Shown here: positions 16,231 through 23,668 of the stretch, one piece after another | How positions within the stretch are numbered: position 1 is the first letter of the stretch | Layout of the letters: every line of letters starts with the position of its first letter | From: Pasteurellaceae bacterium | Lineage (GTDB): Bacteria; Pseudomonadota; Gammaproteobacteria; Enterobacterales; Pasteurellaceae | NCBI GenBank assembly: GCA_900756155.1 | Contig: CAAEJV010000021.1 | Span: 1-40,279, forward strand | Direction of reading: 5' to 3' | DNA: 40,279 nt | Position numbers and translations under genes: made by a program | Notes under the pieces: generated by a model | The model's input: the letters and a program-made list of their open reading frames with translations, nothing else | Told to the model about the DNA's origin: nothing | The model's database searches: none

Positions 16231-16860
16231 ATGAGTGCATTAGTTACATTGCTAGCTAATATTGTTGCGCCATTGCAACGTCAATTTATTAACTTTATCC
16301 GCATTGCGATTTGTGTTGTGATGGTTTGGATTGGAGGTTTAAAAGTTTGCCAATATGAGGCAGATGGTATCGCACACTTTGTGTCAAATAGTCCTTTCTT
16401 AAGCTTCCTTTACAAAAACGGTGCAAATGAAGTGACAAATGATAAGGGTGTTTTAGTGAAAGAATATACCTTATATAAAAACCCTGAAGGCAAAATGGTC
16501 GCAAAAAATATTGAATGGCATAAAGCTAACGGTACCTATACCGCTTCTTATATTATTGGCGCAATCATTGTGACAATTGGTATTTTAGTATTAGCGGGGA
16601 TTTGGTCGCCAACACTCGGTTTATTTGGAGGCTTGCTCACCTTTGGCATGTCGATAGTCACGCTGTCCTTCCTGATATTTACGCCAGAAACCTGGGTGCC
16701 GAATTTAGGTGGGGACTTCCCAACACCTAATTATGGCTTCCCATATCTCTCAGGTGCTGGCCGACTCGTGATTAAAGATATTATTATGATGGCAGGTGGC
16801 TTAGTTGCTGCAGCAGAATGTGCGAAACGTTATTTAGAGAATAAAAAACAATTTGCGTAA
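16231..16860 (+). CDS. YkgB/RclC-like (DUF417) inner-membrane protein
   Basis: A 209-residue protein with about four membrane helices. Shared features with E. coli RclC (YkgB) as I remember it are MVWIGGLKVCQYEADGI, FVSNSPFLSF, the TPETWVPNLG segment and FPYLSGAGRLVIKD near the C-terminus. RclC belongs to the reactive-chlorine response in E. coli, but its biochemistry is unknown, and the rclA, rclB and rclR genes are not present here. AAGGAG ribosome site precedes the ATG. The upstream region has unusual palindromes that may be its control sites. Confidence 0.85.
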   Translation: MSALVTLLANIVAPLQRQFINFIRIAICVVMVWIGGLKVCQYEADGIAHFVSNSPFLSFLYKNGANEVTNDKGVLVKEYTLYKNPEGKMVAKNIEWHKANGTYTASYIIGAIIVTIGILVLAGIWSPTLGLFGGLLTFGMSIVTLSFLIFTPETWVPNLGGDFPTPNYGFPYLSGAGRLVIKDIIMMAGGLVAAAECAKRYLENKKQFA

Positions 16861-16872
16861 TAGTTAGATTTT

Positions 16873-16906
16873 AAAAGGCTTGCCAGGATAAATGGCAAGC
16901 CTTTTT
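16873..16906 (+). terminator. Terminator of the RclC-like gene
   Basis: AAAAGGCTTGCCA pairs perfectly with TGGCAAGCCTTTT across GGATAAA, followed by T-rich sequence. Confidence 0.9.
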
Positions 16907-16999
16907 GTTATTAAAAATTGATGAATCATGTATCGTATATTCCAATGTAGAGAATAATTCATGCTATCCAAAATGTGAGCATCAAGGATGGTTGCTTAA

Positions 17000-17086
17000 A
17001 TGTGGGTTTTAGGTATGTTAGGTGTTGTATTAGGATGGTTTTGGGTTATATTATTGGATAATAATTTTTATCCATCTTTATATTAA
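17000..17086 (+). CDS. Possible 28-residue hydrophobic membrane peptide
   Basis: ATG at 17000 opens a 28-codon frame beginning MWVLGMLGVVLGWFWVILL and ending DNNFYPSLY. Residues 2-19 form one membrane span with three Trp and no charge. An AAGGA lies 11 bases upstream, a long but usable spacing. The TAA is only 12 bases before the next gene's ATG, and that gene's AAGGA ribosome site follows directly, so the two could be co-translated. It could be a small membrane protein, a leader peptide or chance; coding cannot be shown from one sequence. Confidence 0.35.
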   Translation: MWVLGMLGVVLGWFWVILLDNNFYPSLY

Positions 17087-17098
17087 TAAGGACTATTT

Positions 17099-18058
17099 AT
17101 GTCAAAAAGAATTCAAGGGAATATTAAGAAATTATTGGCGAATAAACGTTCGGGATTTATTCATAAAGTAGAGGGGGTTTCTGAAAAAGATTTTTATTTT
17201 ATAGAGTCTAATTTAAGCAATATCAGCTTTGAACAACTATCAGAAGGAATGGAAGTTAGCTTTATTCCAAATATATCTGATGAACAATGTTATGCTAATA
17301 GCATAGAAAGTACGATTCCTATTGGTATTCAGCAGAGCCGAATAAAAATAATTAATGTAGAAAAAGAAAGTGGATTTATTCTTAGTGTAGATGGAAAGAG
17401 AGATATATATTTCCAAAGAGCTAATCTTATTGATGGATTATCTTTTTCATCTCTAAATAAGGACGATATTGTTTTTTTTGAGATTAGAGTTGGTAAAGAT
17501 GGTTTTCTCTCTGCAATAAATATAAGAAAAGATAATTCACTAGTTGGAGGAAAAACGAATATTACTTTAATGGAAACAATACATAACATCATAAAGACAG
17601 TAAGGGATAATGCTAATCTGATTTCAGATCCATATGTCTTTGAAGATTATTGTTTTACAATATTAAAGCTACTAGGCTTGACTGATACATATCAATATCC
17701 AAGAGCTAAGCAAGCAGGAAATGCAGATGGTTTCTTTAAAATTAAGGCTCTTGAAGTTCTTTATGATTGTACATTGTCCGAGTATTACCAGGATTACAAA
17801 AAAGATCAGATAGAAAATTATATTGCTAGGTTAAATAAGACTCAAATAACTATAGATACTAAAGAGATTAGTCTCAACACAACTAACAATAAGCAAGTGT
17901 GGATCATTACCAAAAATAAAACTAGAATAATCAAAGATAGTGATAATATCTTGGTTAAAGAAATATCATTAAATGATTTGATTGATGTTTTAGAAGAAAG
18001 ATTAAGTAATTTAAAATATGATAATTTAATGACTAGATTATTAGAGTTAGGAAGTTAA
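17099..18058 (+). CDS. Two cold-shock-like domains fused to a restriction-endonuclease-like domain
   Basis: A 319-residue protein I do not recognise as a named gene. Residues about 5-70 and 80-143 each follow the cold-shock beta-barrel pattern (G-x-I, a GFI segment, D-[FI]-Y-F, and a [GD]-x-x-V-x-F segment), suggesting single-strand nucleic acid binding. Residues about 165-300 resemble a PD-(D/E)xK nuclease: F181-E-D, A209-D210-G, and hydrophobic VLYD223-C-T225, where nucleases normally have (D/E/Q)-x-K. Of 13 Arg codons, 11 are AGA or AGG, unlike the CGT-rich neighbours; the gene is visibly AT-rich and has no USS. It looks horizontally acquired. Ribosome site AAGGA at 17088-17092. Function unknown; DNA defence is a guess. 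Confidence 0.75.
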   Translation: MSKRIQGNIKKLLANKRSGFIHKVEGVSEKDFYFIESNLSNISFEQLSEGMEVSFIPNISDEQCYANSIESTIPIGIQQSRIKIINVEKESGFILSVDGKRDIYFQRANLIDGLSFSSLNKDDIVFFEIRVGKDGFLSAINIRKDNSLVGGKTNITLMETIHNIIKTVRDNANLISDPYVFEDYCFTILKLLGLTDTYQYPRAKQAGNADGFFKIKALEVLYDCTLSEYYQDYKKDQIENYIARLNKTQITIDTKEISLNTTNNKQVWIITKNKTRIIKDSDNILVKEISLNDLIDVLEERLSNLKYDNLMTRLLELGS

Positions 18059-18071
18059 GTTTATCAAGTAA

Positions 18072-18118
18072 TAAAAAGAGCGGTCAAAAATCACAATGAA
18101 TTTTGACCGCTCTTTTTA
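18072..18118. terminator. Bidirectional terminator using the AAGAGCGGT variant
   Basis: AAAAAGAGCGGTCAAAA pairs with TTTTGACCGCTCTTTTT; T-runs follow on both strands. It lies between the nuclease-like gene and glpQ. The core differs by one base from the USS (AAGAGCGGT for AAGTGCGGT). Confidence 0.9.
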
Positions 18119-18135
18119 TTACTTTTACTTACGTA

Positions 18136-19221
18136 TTATTTTTGTTTTTTCAAAAATTCAACGCCAGTGTCTGGGAAGTCGGTGAATACACCAGTTGCAC
18201 CAGATTTATTCAATAACGCATCGTACATTTGATTTACGTCAGTGAAGAATTCAGGTAACGCATCTTTACGCACAGTGTATGGGTGTAATTCCACTTTGTA
18301 TTGTGCAAGTTCTTTCACTAATGGGGTGTATACGATATTGCCTGGTTTAGATTTTTCTTTATCCACTAACATGTACCAGCCTGGACCAACACCATCAGCA
18401 TATTTCACGACTTCTGCCATTGCGCCTGGTTTGAACATCCAATCGTAATCGTAGTTCACCCATTTGCCTTTCGCATCTTTTTCTTCAGTTTCATGCCAGT
18501 CGGTGTATGCCACTAATTGAACAAGTTTTAAATCCATGCCCATTTTTGGTAGCAATTCGTTTTTGATACGTTTTAACTCATTGAAGTCGAAGGTTTGTAA
18601 GTAAACCATGTCAGATTTCTTGTCGTAACCGTATTTTTTCAACACTTTAAGGGTTTCAACTGCAATATCTTTGCCGTTTTGGTGGTGGAACCAAGGTGCT
18701 TTGATTTCAGGATAGATACCCACTTTTTTACCTGTGGATTTTTCTAAACCTTGGATGAATTCGATTTCATCTTCAAAAGTGTGAATTCTGAAATGAGATT
18801 TCCAAAGTGGGAAACGTCCTGGATAAACTTGAGTTTGTTTGCCATCTTTGGTTTCAAAGTTTTCAGTCATTTCTAAACTTTGAATTTCTTTTAAGGTGAA
18901 GTCGATTACGTAGTAACGACCATCTTTACGATGACGATTAGGGAATTTTTTCGCGACATCAGTTAAGCCGTCTAAGAAATGGTCATGGATAACAACTAAA
19001 CGACCATCTTTTGTCATCGCTAAGTCTTGTTCTAAGTAGTCTGCGTGTTGTGCAAATGCAAGCGCTTTAGATTCAAGCGTATGCTCTGGTAAGTAACCAC
19101 TTGCACCACGGTGAGCAATGATAATTTTGTCTGATTTCATAGTGTCCACAGAAGAGTGTGCGCTACATCCTGCAAGTACGCCTGCAGCTAATAAAGAAAG
19201 CGCTAAAGTTTTGAGTTTCAT
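18136..19221 (-). CDS. glpQ: Glycerophosphodiester phosphodiesterase, lipoprotein D
   Basis: Hydrolyses glycerophosphodiesters such as glycerophosphocholine to glycerol-3-phosphate and an alcohol, at the cell envelope. The 361-residue protein has a lipoprotein signal with lipobox LAGC (C19). The GDPD active site is visible: H37-R38, E64-x-D66, H79-D80. It is nearly identical through most of its length to H. influenzae protein D (Hpd) as I remember it, but the linker after the lipidated Cys differs and is slightly shorter. Start has AAGGAG 8 bases upstream. It lies 17 bases after the beta-propeller gene, probably one operon, with glpT upstream supplying uptake of the product. Confidence 0.98.
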   Translation of the reverse strand: MKLKTLALSLLAAGVLAGCSAHSSVDTMKSDKIIIAHRGASGYLPEHTLESKALAFAQHADYLEQDLAMTKDGRLVVIHDHFLDGLTDVAKKFPNRHRKDGRYYVIDFTLKEIQSLEMTENFETKDGKQTQVYPGRFPLWKSHFRIHTFEDEIEFIQGLEKSTGKKVGIYPEIKAPWFHHQNGKDIAVETLKVLKKYGYDKKSDMVYLQTFDFNELKRIKNELLPKMGMDLKLVQLVAYTDWHETEEKDAKGKWVNYDYDWMFKPGAMAEVVKYADGVGPGWYMLVDKEKSKPGNIVYTPLVKELAQYKVELHPYTVRKDALPEFFTDVNQMYDALLNKSGATGVFTDFPDTGVEFLKKQK

Positions 19222-19238
19222 TGTGTGTTCTCCTTGAT

Positions 19239-20150
19239 TTACTTATTACATCTTGGTTTCATGTCGTAAAAATAGATTTCACTAATTTCACGGTCATATC
19301 CTGGATAAAATCCTTTTGGCATCCCTAACACAATTTGTTTGCCTCGGTTTGCATGGACAAGTAGTTGTTTCGTTTTTGGATTCACATTCAAGCCTTCGAC
19401 TTCGCCGACATCTCGAATGTCATTCAATGTTTTTTCTAAAACAACTCGAGCTTCATTATTTTTATCTGAAATTTCTACACGATAAATATGATCAGGTTCT
19501 TTTTCATCTGCCGTACCATCATCAGATGTGACGTAGAGATCACCGTTGTAGGCATAAACACCTTGAATCCATTGTGGAACAGGTTGTAAATGCACTTTAC
19601 GTTTATATTTACCGGTTGAAAGATCATATTCATATAAATAACGACCACTTTCTTCACCGACCCAAGATGCCATCCAAACGGAATTGTGAACGGTATCTAC
19701 GGTGATGCCGGAAACTTCGACTTGACCTGACTCAGGATTAAAATCAACTGATCTTTTTAATGCGAGGGTTTCGGGATCGTGAATAGCAATTTGAATATTT
19801 TTACCTACGCCGGCATCGAACCATTCGGAGGAAACATAAAGTTCATTGTTGTAGATATCAATGTCGCCAATGTGATTGGCTTCTTTTTGATAGCCGACAA
19901 AAGGATCTTTATTTTCTTTAATCAGTTTTCCATCCATATCGTATTTGGCGAGCGTTTTACTGCCTGATACATATAAATATTTGCCATCAGTGGTAATGCC
20001 TTGACGTCCGTTGACTTCGATCACCTTGTCTAATTTATAAGTATAAGCGGGGAGTGCTGAACGATAGGGTGCTTCACAAGTTTGATTTGCGAATGCTGCA
20101 TTTGCCATAACTGTCGCGCCTAACATAATGGTTAATTTATTCAATTTCAT
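19239..20150 (-). CDS. Exported beta-propeller (SMP-30/NHL-like) protein of unknown function
   Basis: A 303-residue protein with an N-terminal signal peptide (MKLNKLTIMLGATVMANAAF, probable cut after AFA, before NQTC). The mature part has recurring short strands such as GITTDGKYLYVSGS, DIDIYNNELYVSSEW, GITVDTVHNSVWMAS and VYAYNGDLYVTSDD, typical of a six-bladed propeller. Two Cys near the ends may form a disulfide closing the ring. ATG 20150 has AAGGAG 8 bases upstream and is preferred over the adjacent GTG at 20153. Its place between glpT and glpQ suggests a role in glycerophosphodiester use or in binding a related ligand; this is inference. Confidence 0.8.
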   Translation of the reverse strand: MKLNKLTIMLGATVMANAAFANQTCEAPYRSALPAYTYKLDKVIEVNGRQGITTDGKYLYVSGSKTLAKYDMDGKLIKENKDPFVGYQKEANHIGDIDIYNNELYVSSEWFDAGVGKNIQIAIHDPETLALKRSVDFNPESGQVEVSGITVDTVHNSVWMASWVGEESGRYLYEYDLSTGKYKRKVHLQPVPQWIQGVYAYNGDLYVTSDDGTADEKEPDHIYRVEISDKNNEARVVLEKTLNDIRDVGEVEGLNVNPKTKQLLVHANRGKQIVLGMPKGFYPGYDREISEIYFYDMKPRCNK

Positions 20151-20167
20151 CACATTATCTCCTTTTA

Positions 20168-20176
20168 AAGTGCGGT
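20168..20176 (+). repeat. DNA uptake signal sequence
   Basis: AAGTGCGGT immediately upstream of the ribosome site of the beta-propeller gene. Confidence 0.85.
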
Positions 20177-20202
20177 TAAAAATTCAGTTGTTTTTTGTAA
20201 TA

Positions 20203-20237
20203 AAAAAGGCGGCAAGCCTTCGCCTGTCGCCTTTAAT
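20203..20237 (-). terminator. glpT terminator
   Basis: On the minus strand AAAGGCGACAGGC and GCTTGCCGCCTTTTTT form a GC-rich stem with a short internal mismatch and a T-run. It lies between glpT and the downstream beta-propeller gene, so glpQ may be partly independent of glpT transcription. Confidence 0.75.
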
Positions 20238-20244
20238 TTATAGA

Positions 20245-21684
20245 TTATTTACCGTAGGTATCACCTAATTTCGCTTTGTGTTTACCTTCTTCAACCATTA
20301 CGATGAAGAGTAATAACACCGCTAAGACACCACCACCGATCATGACGTAGAAACCGCCGTCCCAGCCGTAGTGTTGCGCTGCCCAACCGATAACAGCTGA
20401 TGCTGAAACAGTACCACCTAAGTAACCGAATAAACCGGTGAAACCTGCTGCTGTACCTGCTGCTTTTTTCGGTGCAAGCTCAAGAGCGTGTAAGCCGATT
20501 AACATTACAGGACCGTAGATTAAGAAACCGATTAAGGTCATTAAGATGAAGTCAGTTAATTGATATGGGTTTTCATACCAAGCTGAGTAGTTTGCAAGCT
20601 CAGCTTCTGGTGTAGCTGGGTTCATCCAGTATGCTACAACTGCGGCTGTAGTTAAGATCATGAAGATGAAACCGGTTAAGCCACGTTTGCCTTTGAAGAC
20701 TTTATCTGATACCCAACCACATAATAATGTACCTGGAACTGCTGCTAATTCATAGATTGTGTAAGCCCATGCGGTACCTTTGATGTTGAAGTGTTTCACT
20801 TCACTTAAGTAAACCGGAGACCATTTTAATACGCCGTAGCGGATTAAGTATACGAATACGTTAGCAATCGCGATGTACCATAACAATTTGTTTTTCAATA
20901 CATAAGTGACGAAGATTTCTTTTGTGCTTAAATCGTTTTCGTAAGTTTTTTCGTTATAGTCATCTGGGTAGTCATTACGCCATTTTTCGATTGATGGTAA
21001 ACCACAAGATTGTGGAGTATCACGCATCACGAAGTAAACTGGAATTGCACAGATCATTGCCGCAATACCCGGATAGTAGAGGGATTGTTGCCAAATATCT
21101 TTTGCTTGTGCTTCGACACCATGAGTGCTGAAGAAGACGGCACTTGCTAATAGCACCATTGCACCCGGCATCATACCACCGATGTTGTGCGCGGTATTCC
21201 AGATAGATACGATAGTACCTCGTTCTGATTTAGACCACCAGTGTACCATTGTACGACCACATGGAGGCCAACCCATACCTTGGAACCAACCATTTAAGAA
21301 GATCATTACCCACATGATGGCAATGCCTGAAGTTGCCCATGGGAATAAACCCATCATGGTCATACAAAGACCAGAAAGCAATAAACCAAATGGTAAGAAT
21401 ACACGAGGGTTCGAACGGTCAGACATACCTGCCATTACGAACTTAGATAAACCATAGGCAAGACCGGCAGCTGAGCCGATAACACCTAATTCCGCTTTTG
21501 AGTACAAGCCGGCTTGAATTAAACCAGGTTGTGCCAAGTCAAAGTTTGCACGTACAAAATAGTAAGCGGCATAACCAAAGAAGATCCCTGCAAACACTTG
21601 CCAACGTAAGCGTTTATACGTGGAATCAATTTTCTCCGCTGGAAGTTCCGCAATATGCGGAGCGGGTTTAAATGGTCCAAACAT
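20245..21684 (-). CDS. glpT: Glycerol-3-phosphate/phosphate antiporter
   Basis: A 479-residue major facilitator protein with 12 membrane spans that imports glycerol-3-phosphate in exchange for phosphate. Substrate-binding residues of E. coli GlpT have counterparts: R45 in YYFVR, the His in WNTAHNIGG (H167), and R283 in VYLIRYGVLKWSP (equivalent to R269). The start follows a GGAGAG-type ribosome site. It is divergent from glpABC across a region with two CRP sites. It delivers substrate to GlpABC; GlpQ supplies substrate outside. Confidence 0.97.
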   Translation of the reverse strand: MFGPFKPAPHIAELPAEKIDSTYKRLRWQVFAGIFFGYAAYYFVRANFDLAQPGLIQAGLYSKAELGVIGSAAGLAYGLSKFVMAGMSDRSNPRVFLPFGLLLSGLCMTMMGLFPWATSGIAIMWVMIFLNGWFQGMGWPPCGRTMVHWWSKSERGTIVSIWNTAHNIGGMMPGAMVLLASAVFFSTHGVEAQAKDIWQQSLYYPGIAAMICAIPVYFVMRDTPQSCGLPSIEKWRNDYPDDYNEKTYENDLSTKEIFVTYVLKNKLLWYIAIANVFVYLIRYGVLKWSPVYLSEVKHFNIKGTAWAYTIYELAAVPGTLLCGWVSDKVFKGKRGLTGFIFMILTTAAVVAYWMNPATPEAELANYSAWYENPYQLTDFILMTLIGFLIYGPVMLIGLHALELAPKKAAGTAAGFTGLFGYLGGTVSASAVIGWAAQHYGWDGGFYVMIGGGVLAVLLLFIVMVEEGKHKAKLGDTYGK

Positions 21685-21784
21685 AATTTCTCTCCAAAAT
21701 CATTTTAATTATGAGTCCACCCCCATGATGGGGATAGCGTGCATGATAAAATAAAAATAGAAATTAAAAAGAGAAATAATTCAA

Positions 21785-21806
21785 AAATGTGATGCATTTC
21801 ACAAAA
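21785..21806. promoter_or_regulatory. CRP binding site, glpT side
   Basis: AAATGTGATGCATTTCACAAAA: both half-sites TGTGA and TCACA are perfect. On the minus strand, a possible -10 TATCAT (21748-21743) would place this site about 60 bases upstream of the glpT start point, a usual class I position. Confidence 0.88.
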
Positions 21807-21836
21807 TATTTTTTAACAAATGAGCGAATTCGAAAA

Positions 21837-21858
21837 TTGTGTGATCTATCTCACAAAA
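21837..21858. promoter_or_regulatory. CRP binding site, glpA side
   Basis: TTGTGTGATCTATCTCACAAAA: both half-sites TGTGA and TCACA are perfect. Its centre (21847.5) is about 70 bases upstream of the start point expected from the promoter at 21883-21911. Confidence 0.88.
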
Positions 21859-21882
21859 CAGCTTTCTTTTTCGCTCAGAATG

Positions 21883-21911
21883 TTGTGAATTTAACCGCTC
21901 TCCCATACAAT
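21883..21911 (+). promoter_or_regulatory. glpA promoter
   Basis: TTGTGA (-35, 21883-21888) and TACAAT (-10, 21906-21911) are separated by 17 bases. Expected start about 21918. Confidence 0.65.
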
Positions 21912-21976
21912 AGCCATGGAATTTGTAACAGTTTTTACGTTTCTTTTTATTAATATTTTTGGCTTTGGGGGTAACA

Positions 21977-23668
21977 ATGGGATTATCGCCTAATATGTAT
22001 CGTGATGTGGGTGATTTTTCACCTATCTCGACGGATGTGATTATCATTGGTGGCGGTGCGACAGGTGCGGGGATTGCTCGTGACTGCGCATTACGCGGAA
22101 TTAACTGTATTTTATTAGAGCGTCGTGATATTGCGACAGGTGCAACAGGCCGTAACCACGGTTTGTTACATAGTGGTGCGCGTTATGCCGTAAACGATCA
22201 AGAATCAGCAGAAGAATGTATTAAAGAAAATAAAATTCTGCGCAATATCGCTCGTCACTGTGTGGATGAAACAGAAGGTTTATTTATTACCTTACCTGAA
22301 GATTCCCTTGATTATCAAAAAACCTTCATCGAAAGTTGTACCAAATCCGGTATTGAAGCTGTCGCTATTGATCCTAAACTTGCCCAAATTATGGAACCAT
22401 CAGTAAACCCTGATTTAGTGGGGGCCGTTGTTGTGCCAGATGGTTCAATCGACCCTTTCCGCTTAACGGCTTCTAACGTGATGGATGCCACCGAAAATGG
22501 CGCGAAAATGTTCACTTATTGCGAAGTGAAAAGCTTAATTCGCGAAGGTAGCAAAGTAATCGGTGTGGATGTTTACGATCACAAAAATCGCGTAAATCGT
22601 AAATTCTTTGCGCCATTAGTCGTTAATGCGGGTGGTATTTGGGGACAAGGCATCGCAGAATATGCGGATCTCAAAATCAAAATGTTCCCAGCAAAAGGTG
22701 CGTTACTTGTTATGGGGCACCGTATCAATAAAATGGTGATTAACCGTTGCCGTAAACCAGCGGACGCGGATATTCTTGTGCCTGGGGATACCATTTGTGT
22801 TATCGGTACAACCTCTAGCCGTATTCCTTACGATCAAATTGATAATATGGAAGTCACCCCAGAAGAAGTAGATATTTTATTCCGTGAAGGGGAAAAACTT
22901 GCACCAAGCTTGCGTCATACTCGTGTATTACGTGCTTATGCCGGTGTGCGTCCGTTAGTCGCGTCTGATGATGATCCATCAGGTCGTAACGTAAGTCGCG
23001 GTATCGTGTTGCTTGACCACGCAGAGCGTGATGGCTTAGACGGCTTTATCACTATCACTGGTGGTAAATTAATGACTTATCGCTTAATGGCTGAATGGGC
23101 AACGGATCTTGTTTGTAAAAAACTCAACAAAACCGCACGTTGTACGACTGCTGAGCGTCCATTGCCGGGTTCAACTGAAAGCCGCGCAGAAACCAATCAG
23201 AAAGTGATTTCACTTCCAAGTACGATTCGTTATTCAGCCGTGTATCGTCATGGTTCACGTGCAACTCGCTTATTAGATAAAGAACGTCTTGATCGTTCAA
23301 TGGTGTGCGAATGTGAAGCCGTGACAGCGGGTGAAGTCCGTTATGCCGTTGATGAATTAAACGTCAATAACTTAGTGGATTTACGTCGTCGTACTCGTGT
23401 AGGTATGGGTACTTGCCAAGCTGAGCTTTGCGCATGTCGTGCGGCGGGCTTAATGAACCGTTTTGAAGTGGCAACACCTCGCCAATCTACCACACAATTA
23501 ACCTCTTTCATGGAAGAGCGTTGGCGTGGTATTGAGCCTATTGCATGGGGCGAAGCGATTCGTGAAGCGGAATTTACTTCATGGATGTATGGCAGTGTGT
23601 TGGGCTTAAACGATGTTCAACCGCTTGAAACTGACAAACAGCAAGGGACGGATAACAATGAATTTTGA
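21977..23668 (+). CDS. glpA: Anaerobic glycerol-3-phosphate dehydrogenase subunit A
   Basis: The catalytic FAD subunit of the anaerobic enzyme that oxidises glycerol-3-phosphate to dihydroxyacetone phosphate. 563 residues. Near the N-terminus is the Rossmann FAD motif DVIIIGGGATGAGIARD; a C-terminal cysteine-rich region (CECEAV ... GTCQAELCACR) fits the Fe-S binding segment of this subunit. ATG 21977 gives MGLSPNMYRD, matching relatives, with GGGGG upstream; a TTG at 21959 is less likely. Its end overlaps glpB by 11 bases. Confidence 0.97.
   Translation: MGLSPNMYRDVGDFSPISTDVIIIGGGATGAGIARDCALRGINCILLERRDIATGATGRNHGLLHSGARYAVNDQESAEECIKENKILRNIARHCVDETEGLFITLPEDSLDYQKTFIESCTKSGIEAVAIDPKLAQIMEPSVNPDLVGAVVVPDGSIDPFRLTASNVMDATENGAKMFTYCEVKSLIREGSKVIGVDVYDHKNRVNRKFFAPLVVNAGGIWGQGIAEYADLKIKMFPAKGALLVMGHRINKMVINRCRKPADADILVPGDTICVIGTTSSRIPYDQIDNMEVTPEEVDILFREGEKLAPSLRHTRVLRAYAGVRPLVASDDDPSGRNVSRGIVLLDHAERDGLDGFITITGGKLMTYRLMAEWATDLVCKKLNKTARCTTAERPLPGSTESRAETNQKVISLPSTIRYSAVYRHGSRATRLLDKERLDRSMVCECEAVTAGEVRYAVDELNVNNLVDLRRRTRVGMGTCQAELCACRAAGLMNRFEVATPRQSTTQLTSFMEERWRGIEPIAWGEAIREAEFTSWMYGSVLGLNDVQPLETDKQQGTDNNEF

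Noticed and set aside
21721..21733. CCCCATGATGGGG palindrome in the glpT leader
   Set aside because: Five-bp arms around a 3-base centre; could affect glpT translation but is too short to assign a role.
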